Positions 1 through 9,097 of a stretch of 64,000 nt of DNA are shown in pieces (within the stretch, counting starts at the first letter, position 1; the number at the start of each line of letters is the position of its first letter). The DNA lies in assembly GCA_029844215.1 (NCBI GenBank), contig CM056734.1, forward strand, positions 17,990,501-18,054,500, given 5' to 3'. Source of the stretch: Przewalskia tangutica (lineage: Eukaryota; Streptophyta; Magnoliopsida; Solanales; Solanaceae). The position numbers and the translations under genes were made by a program. Below the pieces are notes generated by a model that saw nothing but the letters and a program-made list of their open reading frames with translations, searched no databases and was not told the DNA's origin.

Positions 1-598
1 GGAGGCAACTGAAATGTCGAAAGTGAGCTCGTCTTCACTCCGGGTACCTCAAACTCACAAAAATCACACAAAATAGATGGTTTTAGACTATAAAGGATTG
101 ATTCGGCTTAGGTCTGGATTCCGCCAAAGGAGTGGATCTCAACTTAAGCACAAATCAATCGATTTTAATTTGATAATGGCTCTTAACAATGCAAAAACTA
201 ATAATCAAATTTTGGACCCTTAAATTGAAGACAAGAGGTATGTATTTATAAGGTGTCCAAACCCTAGCAAAACCAACCATAAATCAATGTGGGAGAACTT
301 GGTTTTAGGGGGTAATTTCCCTCTAATAAGTTCTCAACCAATAGAAATTCCTAGTTTGAAATCACAACGGGTAAGAAATATTTAAAAATCGCAGAAAAAG
401 CAAGGTACAAGAGAGATAGACTCACATTGGGGGTATGGGCTCGACTGACTAAGTCAAGGGATGTGCCGAATCGATTTTAAGTTAATATATAAATCGGGTA
501 TGGGCTGGTTTTTACGTATTGGGTCAGGTCAATTAAAAAAAAAAGGTACCAAGCTTGTCCCAACAGTCAGGTTTGGTCATTCGGGCAGCAACTGTAGA
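1..598. other. Unassigned repeat-like DNA
   Basis: No gene is recognised. The stretch is moderately AT-rich. It contains a segment near 240-360 that reads like the transcribed leader of a retroelement or gene (a TATTTATAA motif, then CCAAACCCTAGC), but no LTR pair, primer-binding site or coding frame supports this. Its right edge meets organelle-derived sequence near 600. Confidence 0.4.
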
Positions 599-599
599 A

Positions 600-703
600 G
601 AAAGGGGAAACTCAATCATGAAACTTAATTTCCCGCATGAGGATAATTCGAGATTCAAATGTTAGAAGGTTCAAAATCAATCGGTGCAGGAGCTGCTACA
701 ATT
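600..703 (+). pseudogene. atp9: Mitochondrial atp9 5' end fragment (NUMT)
   Basis: From 659 the frame reads MLEGSKSIGAGAATI, the first 15 residues of plant mitochondrial ATP synthase subunit 9 with one change (the usual residue 5 is Ala; here Ser). Similarity stops abruptly at about 703, before either membrane helix is complete, so no subunit c could be made. The 50-60 bases upstream look like the atp9 leader. It is followed at once by antisense rRNA sequence, so the fragment was part of a rearranged organelle DNA before or during transfer to the nucleus. Confidence 0.75.
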
Positions 704-805
704 CTTTCTTTCGGTGAAGCGCCTTGGAATCTCGCCGCCGTTTACCGGGGCTTCCATTCAAAACTTATAACACTTCTCCTTCCGATCTTCGGCACAGGTT
801 CAGTG
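704..805 (-). pseudogene. Organellar large-subunit rRNA fragment (antisense)
   Basis: On the minus strand at about 735-760 the sequence contains GCCCCGGTAAACGGCGGC, the strongly conserved core of domain IV of bacterial-type 23S/26S rRNA. The flanking bases look more like plant mitochondrial rrn26 than plastid 23S, but this assignment is from memory. Only about 100 bases are present and they are fused to the atp9 fragment in opposite orientation. Confidence 0.65.
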
Positions 806-894
806 ATCGAACTACAAGTAGCAGCCGAAATCGTCTTCGCTAACTTAATATCTAGGTCATGTTTTTTATGAACTGTGCGAGAACTTCGGGGACA

Positions 895-1018
895 CTATTC
901 TCCATAACAAGTTTAGTAATGAGCATAACGACTCTATTATTCCGATGGAGAGAAGAACCTATGATTAGCTTTTCGGGAAATTTCCAGATGTACAATTTCA
1001 ACGAAATCTTTCAATTTT
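895..1018 (+). pseudogene. ndhB: Plastid ndhB fragment
   Basis: The frame starting near 898 reads SLVMSITTLLFRWREEP, then MISFSGNFQ and NFNEIFQF. This matches the N-terminal third of plastid NDH subunit B with a few substitutions. Only about 40 codons remain; neither the start codon nor the rest of the gene is present. It lies about 90 bases after the mitochondrial-like rRNA piece. Plastid DNA may have reached the nucleus through a mitochondrial genome that already carried it, or several fragments may have joined at one insertion site. Confidence 0.75.
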
Positions 1019-1065
1019 GTTTTTTTTTCTTCCGATACTATTTTTCATCCGAAATAACTCTATAA

Positions 1066-1259
1066 AACTGTCACACAGCATGTGACGGTCAAATACCCGT
1101 CATATGACTGTCATAATTTTATGACAACTTAAATATCCGTCACACATATGTCATAAGTGTATGTTGACAAAGATGTCACGAGAAAAACTGTCACAATATG
1201 TGACAGTTGAAAAAACGATCACACTCTGACTATCACCGTAGGTACTTTTTCTTGTAGTG
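1066..1259 (-). mobile_element. CACTA (En/Spm) transposon terminus
   Basis: The segment ends at 1259 in CTTGTAGTG, the reverse complement of the CACTACAAG terminus typical of plant CACTA elements. The preceding 190 bases are packed with short direct and inverted copies of TGTGACAG/TGTCA-type motifs, as expected for transposase-binding subterminal repeats. No matching opposite end was seen to the left within this window. The element is therefore either truncated where the organelle fragments begin or extends beyond the window. Confidence 0.7.
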
Positions 1260-1509
1260 ATAAGTGCTCACTTAGCCTTTGTATTTTGGTTCGAATAAGT
1301 GTTCACTTATATAATAAAGAAGCAATTAATTATTTTCTTCTAAACCCTAGTTAGAGATGTGAGGTTTTATGTAATCAAGAAATTATATTAACTTGATATT
1401 TAATTAAGGGTAACTTAATTAAAATATCTTCTTCTTTTTTAAAATTAATATTTTTTCAAGGAGTAGACGAAATGAACACTTATTTTAAATAGGAGGAAGT
1501 AATCATTAT
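1260..1509. other. AT-rich spacer, nothing recognised
   Basis: No reading frame or repeat end is seen between the CACTA terminus and the hAT-like MITE, only AT-rich DNA with TTAATTAA-type strings. Confidence 0.4.
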
Positions 1510-1806
1510 GGGACAATACTTTTAGGGTGCGTTTGGTTCGGGGTAAACAGGAAAGACAAAGGGAATGGAGGAATGAAATTTTCTTTGTTGTTGTTTGTTT
1601 GGCCTTATTTTTTCATTTTCTTTACCTCTTTTCCACTTTTATTCTCTTTCCTTGATTCCCCCCACCCCAATAGGTATTTGGATTCCCTTTCCCCAATCCG
1701 GACCCCGAACCACTCGGACCACCCCCGATCCCGGACTCCAGACTCCGGACCCCCGATCCCGGACTCCGGACCTTGAACCACCCAGAACCAAACATATAGG
1801 GACAAT
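1510..1806. mobile_element. hAT-like MITE with GGGACAAT target duplication
   Basis: An eight-base direct repeat GGGACAAT lies at 1510-1517 and 1799-1806. Inside it the left end contains TTTGGTTCGGGGT, and the right end reverse-complements to TTTGGTTCTGGGT, so the roughly 280-bp unit has terminal inverted repeats and an 8-bp TSD, as in hAT elements. There is no transposase. The interior (about 1690-1775) is a C-rich array built from CCCGGACTCCGGAC-like units. Confidence 0.6.
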
Positions 1807-2236
1807 CAAATAATTCTTTTTTTTTTCATTTCATTTCATTCCCTTACTAAATTTCACACCTTTAGTAATTTTAACAACTAATAAGGGGCGGAAGGAGTAC
1901 TCGAATTAATAATTAGTGGAGACACTTTTTTCTGACAACTCGTTGCTTTTGGTTCGTACTAGGAACCAGAAAGAATTAGAGTCTGAACAAATAAATGAAA
2001 AAAGAGGCACATGTCATATTAGGAGAGGGTTGTACAAACAGCACATTATAAGAGAGGTCCACAGCACATTATAAGAGAGGTCCCTTTAATTTGTAATTTT
2101 GTACTCCCTTTAACTAGCAGTAGTAATTTGTTGGTTGAACGCTCAGCATTAATTGGTCCGCCTGCACATACTGGGATGATTTGAAAGTTTATTTTGGCTC
2201 TCAAATCTCTAAAAAGAACAACTAGGTAATAATAGT
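1807..2236. repeat. Spacer with a 23-bp tandem duplication
   Basis: A 23-bp unit beginning ACAGCACATTATAAG occurs twice in tandem at 2038-2060 and 2061-2083. The rest of the spacer shows no gene or element ends. Confidence 0.6.
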
Positions 2237-3126
2237 TACTCCCTCCGTCTTAAATTATTTATCGTGATTATTAAAAATAATTATCTCAAATTATTTATTA
2301 TTAAAATTTATTAATTAAAAAAGATATTAATTAATTGATAAATTAATAATTATTAATTTATATATTAATTAATACTTTATTAATTTATAGATAAATTTAT
2401 AATGAAATATCTAATTTACAAATACCCTTCAATCTTCCACTTTATTATTGTTCAATGTACTATATCAAATGAAGTATTTACCAATTTAAAAACATCATTC
2501 AATCTCCCACTTTATTATGCTTCTTGTGTTCAATGTACTATTTTATGGATATTAAAAAATATTTCCTATATAAACACAAGATCAAATTATGCTAACACAA
2601 ACAAATCATACACACAATGTGACATTGAACTACCCAGAAAATGTAGTTGCACAATTGTTGACTGATGAAGAAATAATTGAGAGCGTTATGAGAACTGATA
2701 AATGTGATGAAGACGATGATGGAAGTTCTACAGTAGAGCCCCCTTCGTGAAATGAGGCTATTAAAGCGTCAATTACATTGAATAATTTCTTGTTGATCTA
2801 TGAGAAAACAACACCAGAAGTACTTACAATGATAAGAAAAATTAGAGATGAGATTCAATGTGAAATTGATTTCAAGAAAAAACAAAAGATAATTGAATCA
2901 TTTTTTCAAGAAGTCTTCATAAATCACTCATGTATTATTATGTAGTATATAAGGAATTATTAATTTATATTTTACATGGGGTCTATATGAGTAATCAAAA
3001 ATGTATTATCTTATAATTTTAGGGAATTACTAATTTAGCACGTTATCACCGAGTCGAGATCGACCAAAAATATTATCTAAGAGAGTTTATTAAATAATCG
3101 AATATTAATTAATGGAATTTCTACTG
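2237..3126 (+). mobile_element. pogo/Tigger-type transposon remnant
   Basis: Between about 2665 and 2925 a broken frame encodes the acidic tail and C-terminal segment of a plant pogo-like transposase (blocks LNNFLLIYEKTTPEV and IRKIRDEIQ), interrupted by a stop. The right edge at 3126 ends in TTCTACTG followed by TA, matching the CAGTAAAAC-type inverted terminus of plant pogo elements in reverse. AT-rich TTAATTTAT tracts at 2290-2400 and 2960-3115 are the usual noncoding arms. The left terminus is not clear: a Stowaway-like CTCCCTCCGTCTTAAA sequence at 2237 appears to have replaced or been inserted at it. The same family recurs at 20122. Confidence 0.6.
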
Positions 3127-3147
3127 TATTATTTTTAAGTTATATTA

Positions 3148-3391
3148 CCTCCTTTCCAAAATAAGTGATTGTTTTAACAAAATATTCTTGCTTCTAAGTC
3201 GAGGGCCTACCAGAAACAGATTCTCTATCTTATAAAGGTAGAGGTAAGATCTGTATACATCATACCCTCCTCAGACACCACCTTATGGGACCACACCGAT
3301 TTTGTTGTTATTGTTGCTTTAACAATAAAAGTCCAAAAATAAACATTAATATAAGAATTCAAGATAAAAATTAAATTGAGACGGAGGGAGG
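3148..3391. mobile_element. Stowaway-type MITE, interrupted
   Basis: The left end CCTCCTTTCCAAAATAAG follows TA. The right end reads GAGACGGAGGGAGG, the reverse of the common Stowaway terminus. The ends match only loosely and the right TA is missing. A SINE fragment has been inserted inside it. Confidence 0.45.
3181..3317 (+). mobile_element. TS-family SINE, 3' part
   Basis: The segment contains the tobacco/tomato TS SINE 3' signature (GTCTGTATACATC-like, then CCCTCCTCAGACACC, then a GGGACCACACCG block) and ends in a TTG-repeat tail. It is flanked by TTTAACAA at 3173-3180 and 3318-3325, a plausible target-site duplication. The tRNA-like head is missing, so this is probably a 5'-truncated insertion inside the Stowaway element. 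Confidence 0.65.
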
Positions 3392-3980
3392 CCATCACAG
3401 ATTTGAATCGTGAAAATAATCTCTTACATAAATACATGGTACGTTGCGTATAATAGACCCTTATAATCCGACACCGGACTCCCTTTTTTATGTATATAAT
3501 AATTTTAGGATTAACTATGTCAATCTAATCAAATAACATACTTCTTCATCGCTCTTCTTCCAAAATTCTCTAAGAAATTATTCAAATTTATATATTATAA
3601 AACCAAGCACATAATTTATTATTAAATTTTATTCTATATGTCTCATTTTAAATCCAATGAACCAAACATCTACCGAAGGAATATGTCCACTAACGAATTT
3701 TGTTATCATATTAGAATTTTCACATTATGCTCCTGATATAATTTATTTGCAAATCAAAGAACCCTGGCTATCAAGTTAATTGACTGACAACAACATCTAG
3801 TCGCCCATGTAGTTGTTTACTTGAAAATTGAAGGGAGTGATTTGTTACAATGAGTCGCCCATATATATATATATGTTGGGTCCTGAGGGTTAATACTATG
3901 GAATAATCAAAACAAACTGAAAGTAAAATCGCTTGTAAGCTGAAACAGTTTGCAAATGTCGTTAACAATGTCGTCCCTAG
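3392..3980. other. AT-rich spacer
   Basis: No gene or terminal repeat is recognised. A short (AT)n run occurs near 3862-3874. Confidence 0.4.
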
Positions 3981-4043
3981 AAAAGCGGTAGGAACTAGAA
4001 TAAATAGTGCAGTAGCAATAAATGCAAGAATATTTACTTCCAT
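3981..4043 (-). pseudogene. psbM: Plastid psbM 5' fragment (NUPT)
   Basis: From the start codon at 4043 the minus strand reads MEVNILAFIATALFILVPTAF, the first 21 residues of photosystem II protein M, without change. The frame then departs from psbM just before the second half of its single membrane helix. The roughly 240 bases upstream (4044-4290) are GC-richer than the surroundings and may be the plastid leader or another organelle piece; I could not assign them. Confidence 0.8.
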
Positions 4044-4284
4044 AATCTCATCGGTTTTTTACTTCGCAATAACTACTTCTTCCCTTCCATCCAGGGGAAT
4101 TCGGGCTTGATTGTTCCGTGTAGTCGATTCTTTCATGACCCATGGCCCCACCCAGTGTGTCACTTGGTTAGCATTTGTAGAAGAAAATAAGTAGGGCTGG
4201 GCTGGTTTTTCGATAGGGAAAGAGACAGGGGAGGGGGAAATGGCGGCTGTCCGTGCACTTTTCGGAAATGACGGAAATATAGTC

Positions 4285-4426
4285 CAGTGCCTCACAAGTG
4301 ACGACACTTAGATAAAAGCAGAGAAACCTTTGAAAAGTAAAATGCAGCGGATATAAATAAAGAACACAAAGGTTTAAATTTACATATGTTATATATTAAT
4401 ATAGCCTATGATGGTCAATGACCAAA

Positions 4427-4468
<42 letters not shown>

Positions 4469-5610
4469 GAATATATTTCTTCTTTTACAATCTTACAAAA
4501 TAATATAAAAGGAATAAAAATGTTTAAGTCGCAGATGACTTATGCCTGAAAAATCTACCAAAATAGATATAGACAACATTTCATTACAATTGCTTCAATA
4601 AAGAACAAATCTAGAATCTAGGCAGCAATTATAATGTTGGATAGAACGTCGTCGAAAAGCTCAGGCAACACAGTGATCCAGTGTTCAGATCGTGATCTTT
4701 TGAGAGCTCTCTCTTGATAGTTTCTTTTCGAGTTTTCTGGATATCGATTCCTGGATGTAGCCTCTCTATTTATAGTAGAGAGTCTTTCTTGAAATGCTCA
4801 GTGAATCGTTGTAGAAGTTGAGAGAAAGGTGGGCAGCTTGATATGGTTTGTTGGAGAAAAATGTGGAGCAAGTTCCTCCAACCTCTTGGACTTGTTCCCC
4901 AAGTTTAGCAACGCTTTAGACTTGGTCTTCCCACGTTTATAATTAGCTCCAAAGCTCCCTGTCAGATCACTTTACCATCGTGGTAAAAATCTCACGAGAT
5001 TAGTTTCAGTCCGTGAAGTAAGGGCAAAACTGTTATCAGAATGTTGGTCTGAATGTCATGACATTTGTTCCAACATTTTCTTACTTTAATTTAGTACTGA
5101 AAATGTTATGTTAGGTAAAATGTCATAACATCAAACTCAACATTAACATTCTCCCCCTTTTTGTCTTTCTTCACAAAACAAACCTTTTCAGTGTGAGTGA
5201 CCTACGGCAAATATTAATGTTCCCCTCAACATGTGTTGGTATATAAGCAACATATACAACAATATATATATATATATATTCATACATAGGATTAGACATA
5301 CCCAAATATAGTCAAATAATTACATCCCAAATAAAATAATTGTTAGATCACAACATTCAAATAGTAACCAATCAGTAAACATCAATATTTAAGTACATGC
5401 CCAAAAAAACAGTAACCAGTCAGTATTCAATCATTCATATCAGCACACATTCCTTGCATATCATGAATTCGTAGTAGCTTCCGGCCGCTTTCTATTTATC
5501 CATGATTTCTGCTTGCTCCACCCTCAGTCTAGCAGTTTCAGTTTCAGCTCTTTGCCTTACAGCTTCAGTTTCTGCACAAAGTCTTAGTCTTGTCAGCAAG
5601 ACTTTTCTAT
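4285..5610 (-). mobile_element. Copia LTR plus short internal fragment (copy A)
   Basis: About 860 bases ending near 5148 align by eye with the LTRs of the complete element at 42106-51733: shared ATGCAGCGGA near the start, a TTTATAGTAGAGAGTC block, a GTGAAGTAAG block and the terminus CATTAACA. The LTR is followed by CTCCCCCTTTTTG, the complement of a polypurine tract, which places the element on the minus strand. About 450 bases of the region internal to the 3' LTR follow, then similarity ends. An (AT)n run at 4432-4465 lies within the LTR. No coding sequence remains. Confidence 0.65.
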
Positions 5611-7002
5611 ATATATATATGAATTAACTTCAAAATTTATAAATTTCAAATGTTAGAATCTATATAAACTTCACATCTTAAAGTCATTTTTAATTGTGAG
5701 TATATATATAATTTAATTAATCTAACCAAATAAAGCAAATTAGTATTATCCATCAAATTGATATGATTTGGTTACTCTCTTGTTGGTTAGTGTGGTTTTG
5801 GCCGTTTCACAATTGGAAAAGCTATTGCAATTAGCAAACTACTTTCACATTGAGTAGAAATACAATTCCTCCAATCACAATAGTTCACCTCTATTTTGTG
5901 TTAAGCTATGAATGCATATATTGGTATTGTCCAGGGCCACATAATGTACCTCGTTATCGATAATTGAATCGTGTACTAATTTGTTTGACCGTTTTTATCA
6001 TCCATAGACCAAGTACCACATTTCATGTAAAATATCCTCTCTTTCTCATTGGATTTTACTGTCGCGTTCACTTTTTGAATCACTAATCAATTTTTAAGTT
6101 TTAGCCATTTTTTAGTGCTTAATTTTGTTTGGACAATCATTCCCCTAAGCTAAAACTCGACACCTTTAAAATTTCGGTACAACTTAAAATACAAGGATTC
6201 CAAGAAATGTTCCTAGAGTTTGAAACATACAGTTCTAATTCAAGGGAAAAATATGTTTTTTCAACCTGTTGAAGTGGAAACTTTAGGACATAGTGCTTAA
6301 AATTAAACTTTAGGACAGTAAAAATAATGGATTTTGAGTCTAACTCAACTCCAAAAGCTAGCATGTAAGGTTAGGATTGTCCAAGTCCATATAAGGATCT
6401 CATATTTTCATTTTATTTTTGATGTGGACTCTTAACACTCCCCGCACGCCTAGAGCCCGTTAACTTGAGCGTGGATGACATAATTTGAGGATCCTGAATT
6501 GGAATGAATCTAACTCTAATACTATATAAAGAATGAATTTTGGATCTAATTTTAACCCCAAAAGTTAATTTATAAGGTAAAAATCGTTCAAATTCATATA
6601 TAGAGTTCATGTTCTCATTTCATTTTGAACTAGGACTATTAACAATTATCACTAATGCTATATAATGGAAGTATGGAACTATCCAACTAATTGAAGTTAC
6701 CCAACATAAAGTGACTGAAATTCGGCGCTTCTATCATCAATCATGTAAACCATGAAGTGTACTGCTTCTTCTTCTTTAGAGTTCGTAGCTTTTATGTGCT
6801 GTTAAGAATCTAATCCATGATGATTGATGACACTTCCTTTGCTGTAAGCTGTTCACTGGAAACATTTTTTAAAATGATTGTTAGTACTATTGCGCATCAA
6901 ATCACTTTTCCCGAAAAACAAACACCATTATTATTTCTGAAAGGGGATTATGAAATAATAAAAATAAAATGAAATAAATTTGAATTTCGGGAATAATGTC
7001 GT
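5611..7002. repeat. Spacer containing a diverged direct repeat
   Basis: The segments at about 6335-6440 and 6535-6645 resemble each other (TCTAACTCAACTCCAAAAGC versus a more mutated copy; both end in a TCATTT...ATTTT run and TTAACA), a direct repeat of about 105 bp with a period of about 200 bp. Otherwise no gene or element end is seen; several AT dinucleotide runs are present. Confidence 0.45.
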
Positions 7003-7689
7003 CTGACACCAGTGACAACACTTTAGTAAAACAGAACACTTTGAAGAGTAAATGCAGCAAAAATTTAAAGAACACAAAGATTTTTAAATTTTCATAAGTT
7101 ATATATATACTTATAATAGTCAACGACCAAATGTATTTTATATATATTATATACAAAAGTACAAAATTCTTTCTTTACACATTACAAGATAAAATGGAAA
7201 GGAATTAAAAGTTGAAGCCGCATATAACTTCTGCCCGAAAAATCTAACTAAGTAGACATATACAACTTATCATTACAATCGCTCCATACAAAAAAAATCT
7301 AGAATCTAAACAACAATTGTAATGTTTGACAGAATGTTGTCAACACACTCAGGCAACACTGGTGATCCAAATTTCTTAGAATAAATGCTCTCTTGGTATT
7401 TTTGCAAACTGTTTCTGGATGTCGATTCACTGCAGTAGCCTCTATATTTATAGTAGAGAGTCTTCCTTGAAAAAAACTCATCGATATGTATTGAAGGTTG
7501 AGGGAAATGTGGGCAACTGGTGTGTTTGTTGGAGAAGATCATGGAGTAAATTCTTCTAACATCGATCTTTGACTTTTTCCTCACGCAAAGTAACAACCTT
7601 GACTCGTTTTTCTCACGTTTTTTACCAGCTCCTATTTACCTTGCCAAGTCATTAATACTGCCGATTCTAGTCCACTCATTTCATTTAAG

Positions 7690-8400
7690 ACATGAAATTA
7701 GAATCTTTTTCTTTTATTTCGTCAAGAGAAGCGGAAAAGAGCGAAAAGCTACTATAAAAAAAAGAGGGGTGAAGCAGCTCGAAAGAGGAGCTGAGCTTGT
7801 GGTTTTCGTAGTTGCAAGAATTTTTTTTCGAGAAAAGGTCCCCTCCTTCAATATCATGATTGGGTCGACCAGGCCAGATCATGAGTGAATAGAAAAAAAA
7901 CTAACCAAAGTGACGATTTCGTTCGCCAATCTAAGACTTTGGGGAAGCAAAGACAAAAGTAGTAAGAAGATAGAGAATGATTTAGACTCGATGGAGGCCG
8001 AGGTTGAGGATTTGAAAAAGCCAAATTATGAAGGACTAATATCGGGGCATAGAGTCACCGGGGTAGGGATAGGACTCGACTACATCTTGGTCCTTTATTC
8101 GATTCGGGCGCGCTCAAAGGTGGGAAGAAATGTCAGCACTTGAGACACTTATTTCGGTAGGAGTCAAAAAGAAAAGGCTCAAGAAGGAACTGCACTCGAA
8201 GAATGGAAAGGCATGCTGCGAAGGCGCTAATACGATTGTTCTCGAAGCAAAGGATTCGGCATTCTTATTTTCACATTGATCTCAACCATGCTCGGGAAAT
8301 CCTTTTCAAGTCTTCTCAAGGAAGATTGACTAAGTGGATAAGATGGTTGCGCTCTAGCTCACTCAAGAATGGGACGACAGTGGTCCGTCGGCTCATAGTA
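7690..8400. other. 0.7-kb insert of unknown, possibly organellar origin
   Basis: This segment splits the copy B LTR: LTR similarity stops near 7685 and resumes near 8405 at the CACTTCATTTCGTGAAG block. It is clearly richer in GC and in longer open frames than the LTR, with frames on both strands (7910-8143, 8203-8436, 7685-7882). None of the translations matches a protein I recognise. Composition and style recall plant mitochondrial intergenic DNA, but this is an impression, not an identification. Confidence 0.4.
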
Positions 8401-9097
8401 ATATTTATAAAAATATCACTTCATTTCGTGAAGTAAGACAAAACTGTTTTTAGAATATGTTGGTCCGAATGTTGTGACATTCGTCCCAACATTTTTATGC
8501 ATTCAAATCAGTACTTCAGAAGATATGTTGGGTCACATGTCACAACATCAAACCCAGCATTAACAATCTCCCCTTTTTGCATTTATTCACAAAACACATT
8601 ACAAAATGGACAAATGACTTAGCGCATTGTCACAAATATTGTCCAACACCTGTGATTACTGACATGCCCCCCCCTTAACCTGTGATGGCATGCAAGAAAA
8701 ACTTGTGTATACCAAGTCATAGGATTAGAAAATGATATCAGCACATATACATACATATATCATCCAATATACACAACACAAAAGAAAGAACCCATTGTCA
8801 GAATAAACCATTGTCAAAAATAAACATCCACATCAATCATTAACCAAAACAAAAAGCAGTTCATAATCCAAACAATCATAAACCAAACATTAAAAGCTCA
8901 TGGTGCAGCACATCAGTCCGCTTCTCCTCATTATGTAGCATTAGTAGCTTTCAACAGCTTTCTACTTCTGTATAACAACTTCAACCCTCAGCCTCTTCAA
9001 CAACACCTTCATCCCAATAACATTTTTCCTTTGCACAACAGTATTAAGAACTTCTTCAAAGTGAAGAATAACTTTACCACCTTCACCTCTCTCCTAC

